NCBI GenBank assembly: GCA_020744425.1
Contig: JAGMUV010000024.1
Location: forward strand, 558,001 to 622,000
Origin: Dactylonectria macrodidyma
Lineage: Eukaryota > Ascomycota > Sordariomycetes > Hypocreales > Nectriaceae
Length of the DNA: 64,000 bases
Direction: 5' to 3'
Shown here: piece by piece, positions 12,519-23,948 of the stretch
Layout: every line of letters starts with the position of its first letter
Numbering within the stretch: the stretch's first letter is position 1
Notes under the pieces: generated by a model
What the model saw: the letters and a program-made list of their open reading frames with translations, nothing else
Databases searched by the model: none
What the model was told of the DNA's origin: nothing
Position numbers and translations under genes: made by a program

Positions 12519-13337
12519 ATAGGTGTCACGGTTCATGGATACCCACCAACATCACATCGGCACACCTAGACATTGCGGGCATCATGACTGGTAGATCTCA
12601 ACCAGAATCAAAATCCAGCTATAGTAAAGTAATATTCAATGCCATTGGACGCACTCGCAAGTTTAAAGCCCACTGCAAATTTTGTGAAAGTTCGACAAGT
12701 CATGACAACGCAACAGCTGGTAGGTAGCAGCAGTACATTTAAACTCTAGATATTTCCTAGATGTGTACACTAGATCAATATATGGCGATATCATAATTTC
12801 ATTCTTGAAAGACCCATGCGTGTAGTTCTTAATGTGGTTCAAGGCGAAGAATATCATTCGTGACTTCGTGCGTAGCAGATCAAGACGCCCTAAAGCGACC
12901 CCCGAAACAAGACCCGACCACACGATTCAACCCATCTGCATTTAACTCTAACACGCGCTATTCGGGCTGACCGTGCGTGGCTATGCATGATGGGAACTCA
13001 TCATGGCGTTGACTCCTCCTCCACCACTCCACCATCTGACGATCCCCGCACGTCAGTCCCTCCTTTAGCCTGAAGAGAAGATCTCGGGGTTGCTCAAGAT
13101 GCGCTAATCCTCCCTGTGGGGTTCCAGCCATTATTCTTCTGGCATCCGAGATGGTGTTTCCCGAGAAAGCTCCGATGGCTCGGAGCCGTTCCGAGAGGGC
13201 CCCGGAAAGAATGGTGATTGGCCAGACCCACTGAAGTCAGTATTGGGGTCAAGTAAAAGCGATTGCATGTCCGGGGAGGAGAGGTTGTTTCTGGGACAGC
13301 TTTTGCGACGAGGTTATCATCATTGGAAGTCGCTGCG
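12519..13337. other. Intergenic
   Basis: Terminator of the sugar transporter and promoter of the GH3 gene. No distinct element recognised. Confidence 0.5.
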
Positions 13338-15949
13338 ATGGAGTTTAATGCCGAAGTTGACGCTATTCTCAGCACGCTGACGCTGGAGGAAAAGGTGAGA
13401 CACATGGATGAAGTACGAATGAGCGGCATTGACAGTGATCTCAGATAACCCTCCTCGTCGGCAAGAACTTCTCAGAGACTGTTGACATCCCAGAAAAGGG
13501 CGTCCCATCCATTAAGGTAAGCCTTCATCGAGGTATTTCTCAAGTAACACGCTGAAACATTCGCCAGACCGCAGACGGCCCCAATGGAGTGCGCTCAGCA
13601 GCCACCGATGTGAGCATCAAATCGGCTTGCTTCCCCGCAGCATGCAACCTGGCCGCGAGCTTCGACACGGAGCTCGCGAATAGCTTCGGCCGCGCCCTCG
13701 CCAAAGAAGCTCGCGGCAAGAACGTCCACTGCATGCTCGGCCCAACCGTCTGCATCCACCGTCACCCGCTGGGCGGCCGCAACTTTGAGAGCTTCAGCGA
13801 GGACCCGTTCCTCGCGGGCAAGATGTGCTCGCAGGTGATTCAGGGGCTGCAGAGCTCCGGCGTGTCGGCGACCATCAAGCATTTCGTCGCCAACGAGCAG
13901 GAGACGGCGCGGACGACGGTTGACGAGACCATTAGCGAGCGAGCCCTGCGGGAAATCTATCTGCGGCCGTTTGAGATTGCCGTCAAGGAGGCCAAGCCGT
14001 GGGCGCTCATGACGGCGTATAACCACCTCAACGGCGAGCACTGCGACCAGCATGGCTGGCTGCTAAAGGACGTCCTGAGGGGAGAATGGGGATGGGAGGG
14101 TTTGGTCATGAGCGATTGGGGCGGCACTAACTCGGTGGCTGCGGCGCTCAACGCAGGCTTAGATCTCGAGATGCCCGGGCCGCCGCGACTTCGCAAAACG
14201 GAGGACGTGGTTGACGCCGTGAAGAGAGGTGAGGTATCTGAGAGCACCATCGATGAGCGCGCTCGTGCCGTGATTCGCTTTGCTCGCAAGTTGAAGGCTC
14301 TGGAAGACCCTGATGCCACCGGTCAAACGACGGATAGCCCCGAGTTGCGGAAGATGATCCGAGAAGCTGGTGCCCGCGGCATGGTGCTGCTGAAGAACAA
14401 GAACAGTACCCTGCCACTAGTCAAGGAGCAAATCAAGGGCAAAAAGATTGCCCTGATCGGCTTCTCCAAAGATGCCATGGCGCACGGCGGTGGCAGCGCA
14501 TCCGTTAACGCGTACCGCAAAGTCTCGCCCTGGGACGGTCTCCACGAAGCCCTCGGCGATGCCGTCGAGTTTACATACGCCAAAGGTGCCCACAAGGAGC
14601 GTCTTCTACCTGCCATCAGCCGCGACGGCAGCTGCGCCAAGGTCGTTGCGCTTGATGGCCAGCCGGGCTTCACGCGTCTGCTGTTCGAGGGCGACAAGGC
14701 GGAGCCGGTCTCGGTGCTTCACGGACAGCTGACGTCTGCGTACTCGCCGCTGGGATCCCAGGAATCTCTTTGGAGAAGGCTCGAGATTGTCGGAGACTTG
14801 ACGCCGGCCGAGTCTGGCAGCCACTACATCGCCTGCTCAGGTCTCGGCCCCACGCGCGTCTTCGTTGACGACGAGCTGGTCTTTGAGCAGACGACCAACT
14901 GCAGCGACCCCATGGGCTCTCTGTTTCTGGCCGCCCCAGAGGAAGAGTTCCGGCATAGCTTCGTCGCGGGTAAGACGTACCGCCTGCGCATCTGCAGCGA
15001 CCCGCCAGCCAAAATCGGACTTAAGATTCTCGAGGGCCGCAGCGGTGTGCGCGTTGGATTCTCGCTTGAGTCGGACCACGATGCGGATCTGCAAGGCGAG
15101 GCGGTGCGGGTGGCGCAGGATGCGGATCTGGCGATTGTGTTTACGGGCCATGATCCGCAATGGGAGACGGAGGGCCGGGATCAGGACTCGTTCCATCTGC
15201 CTCGCAAGGGAACTCAGGACGCTCTTGTGTCTGCTGTTGCTGCTGCGAATGCCAATACTGTGGTTGTCAACTCGACTGGCGTGGCCATTGCCATGCCCTG
15301 GCTCGACCAGGTCGCCGCTGTTGTGCAGGCTTGGTTCCCGGGCCAGGAGTGCGGCCATTCCATCGCGGATATCCTCACTGGTGCCGTAAACCCTGAAGGC
15401 CGCCTGCCAGTGAGCTTCCCAAAGCGCATAGAAGATGCCCCAGCGCATGGAAACTTCCCCGGAGAGTATGTCAACGGCCAGCTCAAGGTCACCTATGCCG
15501 AGGGCGTCTTTGTTGGATATCGCCACTACGATCGTATTGATCTGGCCAAGGTTAACTTCCCATTCGGCCACGGCCTCTCGTATACGTCATTCGAGTACGG
15601 ATCCCTGAGCGTAACCAAGCAGGAAGCCGACTGGACTGTCGCGGTCGACGTGACAAACACCGGTTCCGTAGCAGGCGGTGCGCTGGTGCAGATTTATGCC
15701 GGCAGGTCAACGCCCTCTGCGGACCACCCCGTCAAGACTCTCGTTGCCTTCCAAAAGGTCCGGCTTCAGCCTAGCGAGAAGAAGACAGTTCAACTGTCCG
15801 TCAAAGCTAGGGATGTGGCGTATTACGACGAGGAGCAGAAGCAATGGGTCGTTGATGAGGGACACTACCGTTTCTCGCTGGGATTGTCCGCGGCAGAAAT
15901 CATCCAGACTGCCGAGGTCAAGATTGAGAAGACTGTCTTTCGGCGGTAG
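13338..15949 (+). CDS. GH3 beta-glucosidase with PA14 domain, intracellular type
   Basis: Exons 13338-13394, 13445-13516 and 13568-15949 give 836 residues. Order: GH3 N-terminal barrel (ADGPNGVR near residue 45; nucleophile D226 in VMSDWGG), PA14 insert (about 390-540, inside the second GH3 domain), the acid/base motif WETEGRD with E578 as likely proton donor, then a C-terminal fibronectin III-like domain ending near ETVFRR-like basic residues. There is no signal peptide, so the enzyme should be cytosolic. PA14-bearing GH3 enzymes such as the Kluyveromyces marxianus beta-glucosidase prefer short beta-glucosides. The neighbouring sugar transporter on the same strand supports a job in hydrolysing imported disaccharide. 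All catalytic residues are intact. Confidence 0.94.
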
Positions 15950-16218
15950 TTTTATACATAGAGCTAGAATAGATGAGTATTTTCAGGCTACCAAAGTCAA
16001 ACGTCACAGACTTCGAAACACTTAGAGTTCTGAATGGTACAGATGTATCTTAAAGTAACTCACTCCGTGTTCTTCATCATTTTAACTCTGTTTCTGTTTC
16101 ATCCACTTGACGTCTCGTTCACCACCTCTGGAAGGTGATCTCGGTGTGGTGCATTCCAGATCTGCATAGCCATCACGGACTGCATACGAGTGCGGATCGA
16201 CATTGATAGAATATGCGA

Positions 16219-17040
16219 TTATATCGCCCCGTATGCGACGGCATCTTCCCGCACTTGCTTGACCAATATCTCATTATACTCATCCGCATCCTCATTGAAT
16301 CTCTCTTGAAGACTCCTAACGTGCTCCGGGACTTCATCCAACCGATTGTATGCGCTCGGGACAGGCTCAAGCATGTGTTCCACCATCGGAATATACCCCG
16401 ACCATACATTTGCCGTGACCTCAGCATTCTCAACATCCTCCTTGTCATCCGCCGGCGGCCCCGCGCGGACCTTTGCACTGCCACTGGTGACTCGCACTCG
16501 CAGGATCTGTGTCTGCACGAGCTCGATCTTGTTCGGCGGCTGGCGGACCTGGTCCCATCTGCCGGGGATGATCTTGTTGGTGAGCAGCTCCAGCGCCCAC
16601 AGCTTCTCCGCGTCATCGGTGACGAGGCTGGCGTGGCCGAACAGGACTGCTGAGCGGTAGTTACACGAGTGCGTGAATGCGCTCAGGGACAGCACGAGCC
16701 CATCTATCTTTGCGACGGAGACGCAGACAGGTAAGCCGGGAAGGCCGTCGTCCATTGTCTTTCTCGCCAAGTTGGTCATGCGGGCCGAGATGTAACCGTG
16801 GATATAGCAGTCCTGCGGTTCATCCAGGCTGGCGCTAGGGTAGTCAAAGTTGCCCATGGCGCCAAGCATGGGGATGGTGGTTGGGAATGGATCGTCGGTG
16901 TCAGGCTGGAACGAGACGTGGAAGACGAGCGATCGATTCATGATACCATGGACTGTTTCAAGGTCGTAAGCCGCTCGTTTTTCGGCTAGTCGATGCACTT
17001 TGTTGTGCTGGCCGGCTGGGTATCTCAGCGGATTTCTCAT
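16219..17040 (-). CDS. FMN-binding split-barrel protein (pyridoxamine 5'-phosphate oxidase-related)
   Basis: Single exon. I place the start at the ATG at 17040 (MRNPLRYP), giving 273 residues; the open frame extends further upstream but the extra stretch reads like non-coding leader. The segment KIDGLVLSLSAFTHSCNYRSAVLFGHA matches in outline the COG3467/Pyridox_ox_2 flavin-binding fold of fungal flavin-nucleotide-binding proteins, followed by a WALELLTNKIIPGRWDQVR block typical of the family. Substrate unknown; related proteins bind FMN and may act as reductases or in stress response. It is divergent from the Zn2Cys6 regulator at 17416 with a shared promoter of 375 bp, a common layout for a regulator and its target. 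Confidence 0.88.
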   Translation of the reverse strand: MRNPLRYPAGQHNKVHRLAEKRAAYDLETVHGIMNRSLVFHVSFQPDTDDPFPTTIPMLGAMGNFDYPSASLDEPQDCYIHGYISARMTNLARKTMDDGLPGLPVCVSVAKIDGLVLSLSAFTHSCNYRSAVLFGHASLVTDDAEKLWALELLTNKIIPGRWDQVRQPPNKIELVQTQILRVRVTSGSAKVRAGPPADDKEDVENAEVTANVWSGYIPMVEHMLEPVPSAYNRLDEVPEHVRSLQERFNEDADEYNEILVKQVREDAVAYGAI

Positions 17041-17415
17041 GGTTGGTTGTAGGCGTGACGGTGAAAGAAGGAGAGAGAAGAAGCAATAAAGGACTTGATT
17101 TAGGAATGCGAGAATGAGGAATCCATTCTTAATCATTGGTACAAGGCCTTTTTATATCGTTGAAAATGTCGTTGTTGACAGGGCATATGTCGGCTTTTCG
17201 GAGCTCGTCACGTCCAATAATGAGTGAAGAAGCATTTGATGGCTGTCGGGTCAAAAAGCCGACGACGCCCAAGTGACGCCAGAGCGAAGCCGACAGTCTC
17301 CGAAATGAGGGGGCGTCGGAGTCGTAGGACCAAAGGTCCCAACCTTCGCGTCAGCCTTCCTAGCATCGTCACAATTGATCGGACGAAACAGCCCTTCCTC
17401 ACACCGACGCGCGCT
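17041..17415. promoter_or_regulatory. Divergent promoter between FMN-binding protein and Zn2Cys6 regulator
   Basis: 375 bp between opposite start codons. On the minus strand a TATAAAAAGG box lies at 17147-17156, about 110 bp before the FMN-protein ATG. Confidence 0.5.
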
Positions 17416-19511
17416 ATGCAGCCAGATCAGAATCCAGCAGGTGGTTCTGCACAGCCCAAAAAGCCGAAGCTCCGGCGGAAGAAAGCAACGGCATGTCAAC
17501 GATGCAGAGCAAGAAAGCAGCGTTGCGAGGGCCAGGGCCGGGGCGTTTGTCAAAATTGCAGGTCCGCAAAAGCCGGTAAAGTCTCATCATCGGCTTTCCG
17601 TCCTATCATAGCTGAGGTCTGACAGTACGCAGAATGTATACCTGCTAGCCATGAGCCTACGGACACCTACTCCGTCTCGTATGTGAAGAACCTTGAACAG
17701 CAAGTTGCAGACCTTCAAGGACGCATCTCCGAATTGGATAGCTCCTTGGTCCGAAACGCACGGGTGGATGTCTGTCCGGATTTACAGAGCTTCACTGATC
17801 CTGCAAACATGCTCTACCTGCCTCCGATGTCTTCGGAGAACTTGGCCTTCGACTTTCAATCATATCAAGACGAAAACTTATTCTCCATCACCCAGCCGCC
17901 ACCAACACGGGCGACCAACCCGGTAGACCCAGAAAGCTACTCAGCAGATACTACGCACCCTCTAGATACCTCAGCAGACGCTAGCATGACCGACATCTCA
18001 GTCCATGAAGGCGCCTCCTTCTTCCAGACGTATTTTGAGATCATTCACCCTCGGTATCCATTCCTCGATGTTGAAGAGTGCAGCACCGCATATCTTAAGT
18101 GGAAGACAGGCGAGATAAACTCTTGCAATGGAAAAAGCTGGTCCCTGTGTCTTCTGAATCTGGTATGCATCAAATGTATAACTCTCAAATTTCTCATTAA
18201 CTTGTACAGATCTTTGCCAATGGCGCAATCTTGCAGCATGCGTGGCAGGATCACACAACCCGCCGTCAGCGCCAAGAATTTACCCTCCGAGAACAAAGCA
18301 TTATCGCTGACTCCACCTTTGAACCACTTTCTCAAGTCCAAGCAATGCTTCTCCACGCCTTCCACGCGCTCCATGGGGAGAACACAGGCCGAGTTGTGCA
18401 CACCATTGGAGTTGCAATGCGCTTTGCAATCTTGCATGGATTTCACAGTTTGGCTGATGATGGTACTGCTGAAACGGACATGAAGATCAGAGCTTGGTGG
18501 TGTATTTATTGGTAAGCTTAAACCTGTGGCATTTCCAAAGAATATACTTGACACTGGGCAGCCTAGACAAAGTCGTTGCGATAACGCTGCGCATCCCTCC
18601 CTCCCCACCGGATGAGTGGATTGAAACACCTGCATTTCAACCTAAACCTGAACCTCAGTTCTTCATGCCCTGGGCGGCCGACATCCCCGGTTCTTCAGAG
18701 GGCGTGTTGTACAGTTTTGACCTACGATATTTTGCACACATGTGCAAGGTGAGGCAGCTTCACGCGGAGATACTAACCACAACGCGAAGGCTGCACCCTG
18801 ACTCGATAAATCAACATCTTCGAGAGCTGCGGGCAGAGATCGAGAGATGGGCGAAGCCTGAGGAGGTGTTTGCTAATGGGTAAGCCTAGTCTTATTACTT
18901 GAGCGTGATTTGCTTGGCTGATGAGTGGATTAGCCCTCGACATAGTGAGGGTCACGCGAGCCCTCTTGGCATGATCTACGCCGCACATATGACTCGCGTC
19001 GTGCTATATAGCTCCGTTCCTTTTGAAACGACCTCAGAAACCACGGACGAACTCCTCCAAGCATGTTGTGATTCCTGCGCAACATTTCGAGCTCTCCAAA
19101 AGAGAAAGCATCTACCGAAGCATTGGTTTGACGTAAGTACCCAAAGCGCAGGCGGTGCTACATGCTAACCACCTAAAGATGCTATTCATATTCCAAGTAG
19201 GCGTGACGATGATATACATAGTTTGGCGGCGGGCCATCCCGATATTGAAAGCCGTCGATCGCGCTATCAGAGATTGCACGGCGATACTCTCCATCTTTGC
19301 GGACCGGTCACAGAATGCGGACGTGTACCGCGATTGTATGGATCTCCTAGCAAGCAGCATATCTAGAGCATCTCCATCTGGGAGCATCGACACAGAATCC
19401 AAGCAAGAACTTGCATCCTTAGTTAGTCAGGTGGAGGAAAATAGTCTTTCTTCGCATGCGCACGCCAAGTTATTGGAAATGTGCAGGGACGATGTGGCGG
19501 AGAGGAAATAA
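17416..19511 (+). CDS. Zn2Cys6 transcription factor with fungal-specific regulatory domain
   Basis: Exons 17416-17575, 17633-18162, 18210-18511, 18562-18879, 18934-19132 and 19179-19511 give 613 residues. The zinc cluster starts at ACQRCRARKQRC and is split by intron 1, which separates the fifth cysteine from the sixth (ECIPAS). A short leucine-rich coiled coil follows (VKNLEQQVADLQGRI). The fungal_trans middle-homology region spans about residues 170-430, including a WWCIYCLDK block and PPSPPDEW. An ATG further upstream in frame exists, but MQPDQNPAGG gives a normal spacing to the zinc cluster. It probably controls the divergent FMN-binding gene and perhaps nearby sugar genes; this is inferred from position. 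Confidence 0.9.
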
Positions 19512-19561
19512 TATCACCATGAATCGGTATTTTCAGCATTCAGGCTCGACTGAAATCTCTC

Positions 19562-20113
19562 TCACGCATCCTCCACTCCAACGACGTCGTACTGCGTCAT
19601 AATAATCCCGCTTTCAAGATCCTTGCTTCCGATCAACCTCAGCCGAGCGGCCCCCTTTCCAAACTCACCAGTTATCTTAATGCCACCACCGAGAACAACG
19701 GGCATAACAGCAGCCTCGACAGAATCAAGCAACCCAGCTTCTAGACACTGCGTTGCCAGGTCGCCGCCTCCCATAAGCCAAATGTCCTTTCCTCCGCCAG
19801 CTTTCAAGTCTCGGATATACTCAATAATATTCTTGGGTACGATGGTGATGTGCGGGTGATCTTGTTGATGCATTGTTCGGCTAGCCACGATTATCGCTTC
19901 TTTGGGTCGCTTCAAGAGAGGGTTGTCGTCGCTCGGACCTCCCAGAGCTAGCATCACCTCGTATGTCTTGCGTCCCATAACGAAGTAGTCGAACTCGGCG
20001 TACAGGGCACCGAAGTTGATGGTTGAATCTTCGACGATCCAGTCAGATGAGCCATCGGGTGAGGCTATATATCCGTCAAGGCTTGTGGCCATATTATAAC
20101 GAAGTCGCGGCAT
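19562..20113 (-). CDS. RibD C-terminal/dihydrofolate reductase-like protein
   Basis: Single exon, 183 residues from the ATG at 20113 (MPRLRYNMATSLDGYIA). The first strand with SLDGYIA, the FVMGRKTYEVML block and the IWLMGGGDL nucleotide-binding segment followed by VMPVVLGGGIKI mark the COG0262 family of small NADPH-dependent reductases. Fungal members are common and mostly uncharacterised; folate or riboflavin substrates should not be assumed. It is convergent with the Zn2Cys6 regulator, 50 bp from its stop. Confidence 0.9.
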   Translation of the reverse strand: MPRLRYNMATSLDGYIASPDGSSDWIVEDSTINFGALYAEFDYFVMGRKTYEVMLALGGPSDDNPLLKRPKEAIIVASRTMHQQDHPHITIVPKNIIEYIRDLKAGGGKDIWLMGGGDLATQCLEAGLLDSVEAAVMPVVLGGGIKITGEFGKGAARLRLIGSKDLESGIIMTQYDVVGVEDA

Positions 20114-22278
20114 TGTAATAGGAGTTTCTGCCGTTGAAGGAATAAGGAAGTAGGAGCGGGGTTGCCAAGGTCGCAGCACCATGCGAAGATGTTGCACAAA
20201 ATATTCGGCTGAACATCTATCCGGTCTTATGTGTTCAGCAGCAACTTGATTTCGTAGATTTGGAATGGGCTATGTGGCTGATTTCCAAGGAATTTATTTA
20301 CAGCCTCAGAGACGATGAAGGCTGTGTTATCTGAGCTGCCCAATCTTCAGCATGGGAGTTGAAGATACAAATCCGACCATTACAGATCTGGGGATGTCCA
20401 TTTTTTGTCCGCAGGGCTGCAAGGTCCGTCAAAGTCTCATCTTAGATCACACGACACGCCGACTAAGATGTCTACAATCCCTACTACATTGAACCTTGCT
20501 CAGACCACCTGCAAGGCGTCTCGGGTCAGAGTTGGAGGCGCATTCAATTGCTCCAAAAGGCGCTTGTACTCACAGCCTACCCTAGAGCAGTTTCCATTCA
20601 AGCACGTACACAGTGTCAACAAAAAGGGATAGCTCCTAGAAGACTACCGGGACCTGTATTTCAACATACAGGACATCAATAAAGTCGATCCTATCCGTGC
20701 AGCAGGGGCTCCATCTAGCTCATCTAGCATAGCGTCGGCTCAAAGGCGCCTCGTTTCAAAAGGGCATCCCATCACAGGTAAATGTCCCCCAACTAATAGA
20801 GAATTCTCTTCCACAGGTAGATCAAGTAGGCATCGACATCCTGGGGCCGGAGAGTCATGCCATTTTCGCCAGGAGCTGCAGCGAAAGCTGGCGTTGGGAG
20901 TAAGTTCAGCTAGCCCCGCCACCTAACTCAACCTGCTGCGAGGCGCGAGGGATTCCGCTGGTTTGGTAACTATCCAAACTCTGCAGGGTGTGACACAGAC
21001 CTGGTCCCAGGATACCGGGTCGATAACAAGAGTTAGTGGTCTTCCCTCTTTCGTCTGAACGTGATTTTGTCGAACGTGATGCTCTGTGTTAGCACCTCTA
21101 TAATGAAATGGCGGATAAGATACTGCGCCTCTCATCTCCACGTCTTGAACAAAGTAGGTACTCAAGAATGTGGCATTGAGTGACCTGTCACTTCCTGCCT
21201 CAATATTCAGGTAGCAATTAGTGATGGCTTTGATGGGCGCATTCCACCGCCTACGGAACTCGCCGTTCGACACCCAAACACAAGACAAGGAAGGTTGAAG
21301 CTTCTCGATTGCCTGCTCAGTTTCTCGAGAGGCTTGGAGAGGATACACTCCCGGTGTAACCGAGCCAATTGACACTGATCTGGATTGACACGATGCTCAA
21401 GTATGACGATTTGGCGAACAGCTCAGGGGCCCGGGGATGTCTACCCTCCTCCCCGACACGCCAGGCCAGGCCGGATTCAAGCATCCGGCCCGTCTCGCTC
21501 CACCTCCCCTGAGGAGGGAAGAGTGTAGCGGCCCACGTGCGGGTACAGTATCCCCATTTGCCATCCGGGAACTCTCATTAGCGTGGTTGAGTGGTATGGG
21601 GTGGAAGTCCAAGCGCTCGGGCGCGCTAGTTAGTGATGACACTCCGCAAATTACCATGAGCAAAGGAGCAAGATGGATTGAAATACTGTAGAATGGTGAG
21701 TCTATAGCTTTACTCTTTGTTCTTGAAGATCAAGATGTTCCCCCAACAGGACCTCGCATTCGGACCTCATTATTTTGGCGGTGGGGATAGGGAATCTGAC
21801 TGCTTGGACGCGACACAAGACTGCGGGCGTACGAGTCAGCTGCGTCCGCCATCGACAACGGGGGCTGAGACACAGTGCCATCCTACCAGGCGCCACTTCT
21901 ACAGTTTGGGCAGTATGCATTAGCTGAAGTGCATGCATCTGACGCAAGGCTGCAAATAGAACGCCACAGCCAACTCCTCTCTTGCCATCTCCAAGGTTTG
22001 ATCTGCACGCCAAGATTGGTGTGATAACGCCAACTACGCCACACAAACTCACCCACGTTACACAGGTTACCCCATTAAGTTCCTGGTATCCTGTCGGAAT
22101 CGCTGTGTGGAATTTCCACCTTTCTTCAGTACAAACGGCCCAAGGTTATAACGTCATTCAAATCCTTATTACAGAACGTTGTTCCCATTGCCACACATGA
22201 CCAAGAAACAGTTTGGATCATGCCCATCGGCCTGGAAATGATTCGAATCATTTCAATCTCGTATTCGAAGCTCCCGCG
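20114..22278. other. Intergenic, no supported gene
   Basis: About 2.2 kb. A 150-codon minus-strand open stretch at 20923-21375 shows no recognisable domain. The rest holds short chance frames. Confidence 0.4.
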
Positions 22279-23785
22279 ATGACTTCAACGGACAATACCA
22301 CTGTGGGTGCCTACCCGCCACCAGCGGGCGTGGAACCAAACTTCACGAACCCTGAATCCATCGCTTCTCGTGTTGTCCTCGCAGCTGTCCTCTCCCCGGC
22401 AATTACGATTCCCATTGTTCTGTTGCGGCTATATACTAGTCGTTTTATCGTCAAATGTTGGCATCTGGATGATCGTAGGTCCCTCGTCTCCCATCTAGCA
22501 CAGCCATCGAGGGCTTGCTAACGCTGTAGTCTAGTATATGTTGTAATCTCATTGGTAATGAACCCGTTCTCGATGTTGCCATCTAAAGCACTAATGCGAC
22601 GATCTCTAGATATTTGCTATTGGATACTCCATCGTAAACATCTTGCGTGGGTCTATTCTTCGAATCAAGAGACATTTGGGCTAGTACTGACAACGCCTAC
22701 AGAGACGAGGAACGGGGTCGGGATTCACATCTGGAACGTGCCTCTTTCTAGCTTCAACAGATTCATGATGGTATTGCCTCAAATTCTCCTCATTTGCGCA
22801 AATCCCTTCTAATGGAGCTTGGTATCTAGATGGGAGCGATTCCGGGCGCAATAACGTACAACATCTCCACACTTTTCACGAAAGTGTCCATTCTTCATTT
22901 CTATTTGCGTTTCTCCCAAGACATAGCATTTCGGTTGGTCACATACTTTGTCATGTTCATGGCCCTGGGGAACACTGTACCGGCAGCATTCGCATTCTTG
23001 TACATGTGCCGCCCCATCCCACGGTATTGGGATTGGAGCAAGCCAGGCTCATGCCTGAATGTTGGCGGTGCATTCATCGCTTGTGCTGTCTTAAATTCTG
23101 TCATAGATCTCATCATCTTATGCCTACCAATCTGGTTGTTGCGGCCACTTCGAATGCGACGGCTTCAGAAGATAGGTGTGACACTGGTCCTCATGGCTGG
23201 CGGCTTGTAGGTTCTCAATCCCCCGGCGCTTCCGTCTCACATTCCCGATGGGATCGCCTTTTGATTTTGAGCAATCCAGTTGACATGTGGCAGTGTGTGC
23301 GCCGTGAGCCTGGTCAGATTGGCGGCTATCCCATCTGGAATTCACGACCCCGACCTTACGTGGCGATATGTCACCAATTTAATCTGGTGGTAAGTTGACA
23401 CTCAAAGCCACTTGCTCAGCAGTGTTTCTAACCGGGAGGAAACAGTATCGTCGAAATGTACTCTGGCATAATCTGCGCCTGTCTACCCTGCTTGAGAGCA
23501 TTTTTCAAGCATCACTTCCCAAACCTGTTCGCCGTTCGACACCACACCGAGGCACGGCTCTCAGCTATGCCAAGCTTCGTACACCATTCGCAACAACCAA
23601 TAGAGCTCCATGCAAGCACAGATACGAGGCTATGGTGGGAAAGAGGTCCACTCTCGTCGAAGCCAAGTGACACGTCGAGCGTGGAAGCTTTCAATCAGAA
23701 CAGCGTGCCGCTGGTGGGTAGAGAGCCTCATTGCCCCGAGAAGGCTCTTACGCGAGACCGAGTTGACAGAGTAGGATCTGCCTAA
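22279..23785 (+). CDS. Pth11/SAT4-type seven-helix membrane protein
   Basis: Seven exons: 22279-22474, 22535-22554, 22610-22646, 22703-22770, 22830-23206, 23294-23389 and 23446-23785, giving 377 residues. The early exons are tiny (20 and 37 bp) and were set by splice phase and family pattern. Family marks: RLYTSRFIV with WHLDD after helix 1, IFAIGYSIVNIL, HIWNVP, ITYNISTLFTKVSILHFYLRF, CRPIPRYWDWSKPGSC, an NSVIDLIILCLPIWLL helix and a late VEMYSGIICACLPCL helix. The tail of about 90 residues is polar and probably cytoplasmic. It has no CFEM domain. Pth11-like proteins are proposed G-protein-coupled receptors for surface sensing; many members have no known role. Confidence 0.85.
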
Positions 23786-23948
23786 GCTAGGTCACAAAAA
23801 GACGTACTTTATGTCGGGGTATTCTGCTTTCACGGTCTTCTGCCTGATTCCATCTCCGACCTGCTGGCCAATCTTCCGGGGTGTATTTATAGCTAGATAG
23901 TAATATGACGACACTAACGTTTCTCCCATTGCACTCTTCGCTTCATAT

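Noticed and set aside
16219..17136. Longer N-terminus of the FMN-binding protein with a hydrophobic start
   Set aside because: Would look like a membrane anchor not found in the family, and overlaps the promoter; the ATG at 17040 is preferred.
20923..21375. 150-codon minus-strand frame in the 20-22 kb gap
   Set aside because: No recognisable family and no flanking exons.
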